Assembly: GCA_025128025.1 (NCBI GenBank)
Contig: JAHLYR010000068.1
Location: 62,001-126,000, forward strand
Direction of reading: 5' to 3'
Length of the DNA: 64,000 nucleotides
Source of the DNA: Synechococcus sp. CS-1330
GTDB lineage: Bacteria > Cyanobacteriota > Cyanobacteriia > PCC-6307 > Cyanobiaceae
Of the stretch, positions 63,783 through 64,000 are shown one piece after another. The notes below the pieces were generated by a model, which was not told the origin of the DNA, ran no database searches, and saw only the letters and a list, made by a program, of their open reading frames with translations. Made by a program: the position numbers and the translations under genes. Position 1 is the first letter of the stretch, and each line of letters opens with the position of its first letter.

Positions 63783-64000
63783 TGGCTCACGCCCTGCTCG
63801 ACATCAACGTGGTGATCGCCTTGCTGGATCAGGGCCATGTGCTGCATCGTGCGGCCACGCGTTGGCTCGAGCGCGAGATTCAGCACGGCTGGGCTACCTG
63901 TCCGATCACGGAGAACGGAGTGGTGCGGATCATGGCCCAGCCGGCCTATCCCAACGCTCAGCCCACCGCCCAAGTGGCTGAGCGCTTGGCAGAAGCCTGT
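63782..64000 (+). CDS. VapC-like PIN-domain toxin, cut by window end
   Basis: First 73 residues of a PIN-domain ribonuclease. LLDINVVIALLDQGHVLHRA gives the first catalytic aspartate, and WATCPITENGVVRIM gives the conserved acidic residue and asparagine of the family. The frame continues beyond the window. It is translationally coupled to the antitoxin. It would cleave specific RNAs when the antitoxin is degraded; in contrast to the DUF433/DUF5615 pair at 55.2 kb, this pair looks intact as far as seen. Confidence 0.88.
   Translation, partial: MAHALLDINVVIALLDQGHVLHRAATRWLEREIQHGWATCPITENGVVRIMAQPAYPNAQPTAQVAERLAEAC

Overview
The window is chromosomal DNA of a high-GC cyanobacterium, most likely a freshwater picocyanobacterium of the Cyanobium/Synechococcus group. 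The evidence is a light-independent protochlorophyllide reductase set (chlN, chlB, chlL), an SLH-domain porin, a CP12-like protein, a D1-derived gene, a glycine-rich RRM protein and many dense, short, cyanobacterial-type genes. No rRNA or tRNA gene was recognised.

Layout. 0-13 kb: SulP transporter (cut by the window edge), CPA2 antiporter, DUF393 thiol oxidoreductase, FAD oxidoreductase, two GT2 glycosyltransferases flanking a short SepF paralogue and a fatty-acid desaturase, lipase, RNA-binding protein, Nif11-like and CP12-like small proteins, and an RCK potassium channel. 13-18 kb: chlN-chlB-chlL followed by a second ion channel. 18-28 kb: RND pump, CPA1 antiporter, fused PyrF-PyrE, acetate kinase, Na/Pi transporter and dihydroorotase. 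28-31 kb: first sulfide:quinone oxidoreductase (SQR) and a convergent AraC regulator. 31-40.6 kb: CorA, then a phosphate-binding island (SphX-like, CHAD, porin, PstS, a decayed pstS tail, and a tight three-gene operon of LivK-like protein, DUF4239 membrane protein and PstS-like lipoprotein). 40.6-43.5 kb: arsenate resistance (ArsJ, GAPDH, ArsR) ending in a truncated acr3. 43.5-58.3 kb: a scarred accessory region with KatG, a complete sulfide/persulfide module (OsmC, TauE/SafE, YgaP-like rhodanese, persulfide dioxygenase-rhodanese, ArsR-type regulator, second SQR) and a Kir channel. It also holds gene chimeras and wrecks: Dps-DUF3365, D1-PetC, a second PetC tail, a DUF3122 duplicate fragment, a decayed DUF433/DUF5615 pair, a broken Rad52 and a PAS-GGDEF remnant. 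58.3-63.4 kb: Lhr-type helicase, ATP-dependent ligase and MBL exonuclease. 63.5-64 kb: VapB/VapC-like pair, cut by the edge.

How the parts fit. Phosphate-binding proteins lie next to an organo-arsenate efflux pair, which fits an organism that scavenges phosphate and must expel arsenate taken up with it. The sulfide module should oxidise sulfide to persulfide (SQR), then to sulfite (dioxygenase), pass sulfane sulfur (rhodanese) and export sulfur anions (TauE/SafE). Its three promoters share palindromes with a 5-6-5 geometry that suit the local ArsR-family regulator. The most unusual object is an intact reading frame that joins the first ~249 residues of photosystem II D1 to the last ~40 residues of the Rieske protein PetC. 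All functions are inferred from reading sequence and motifs; no database search was run.
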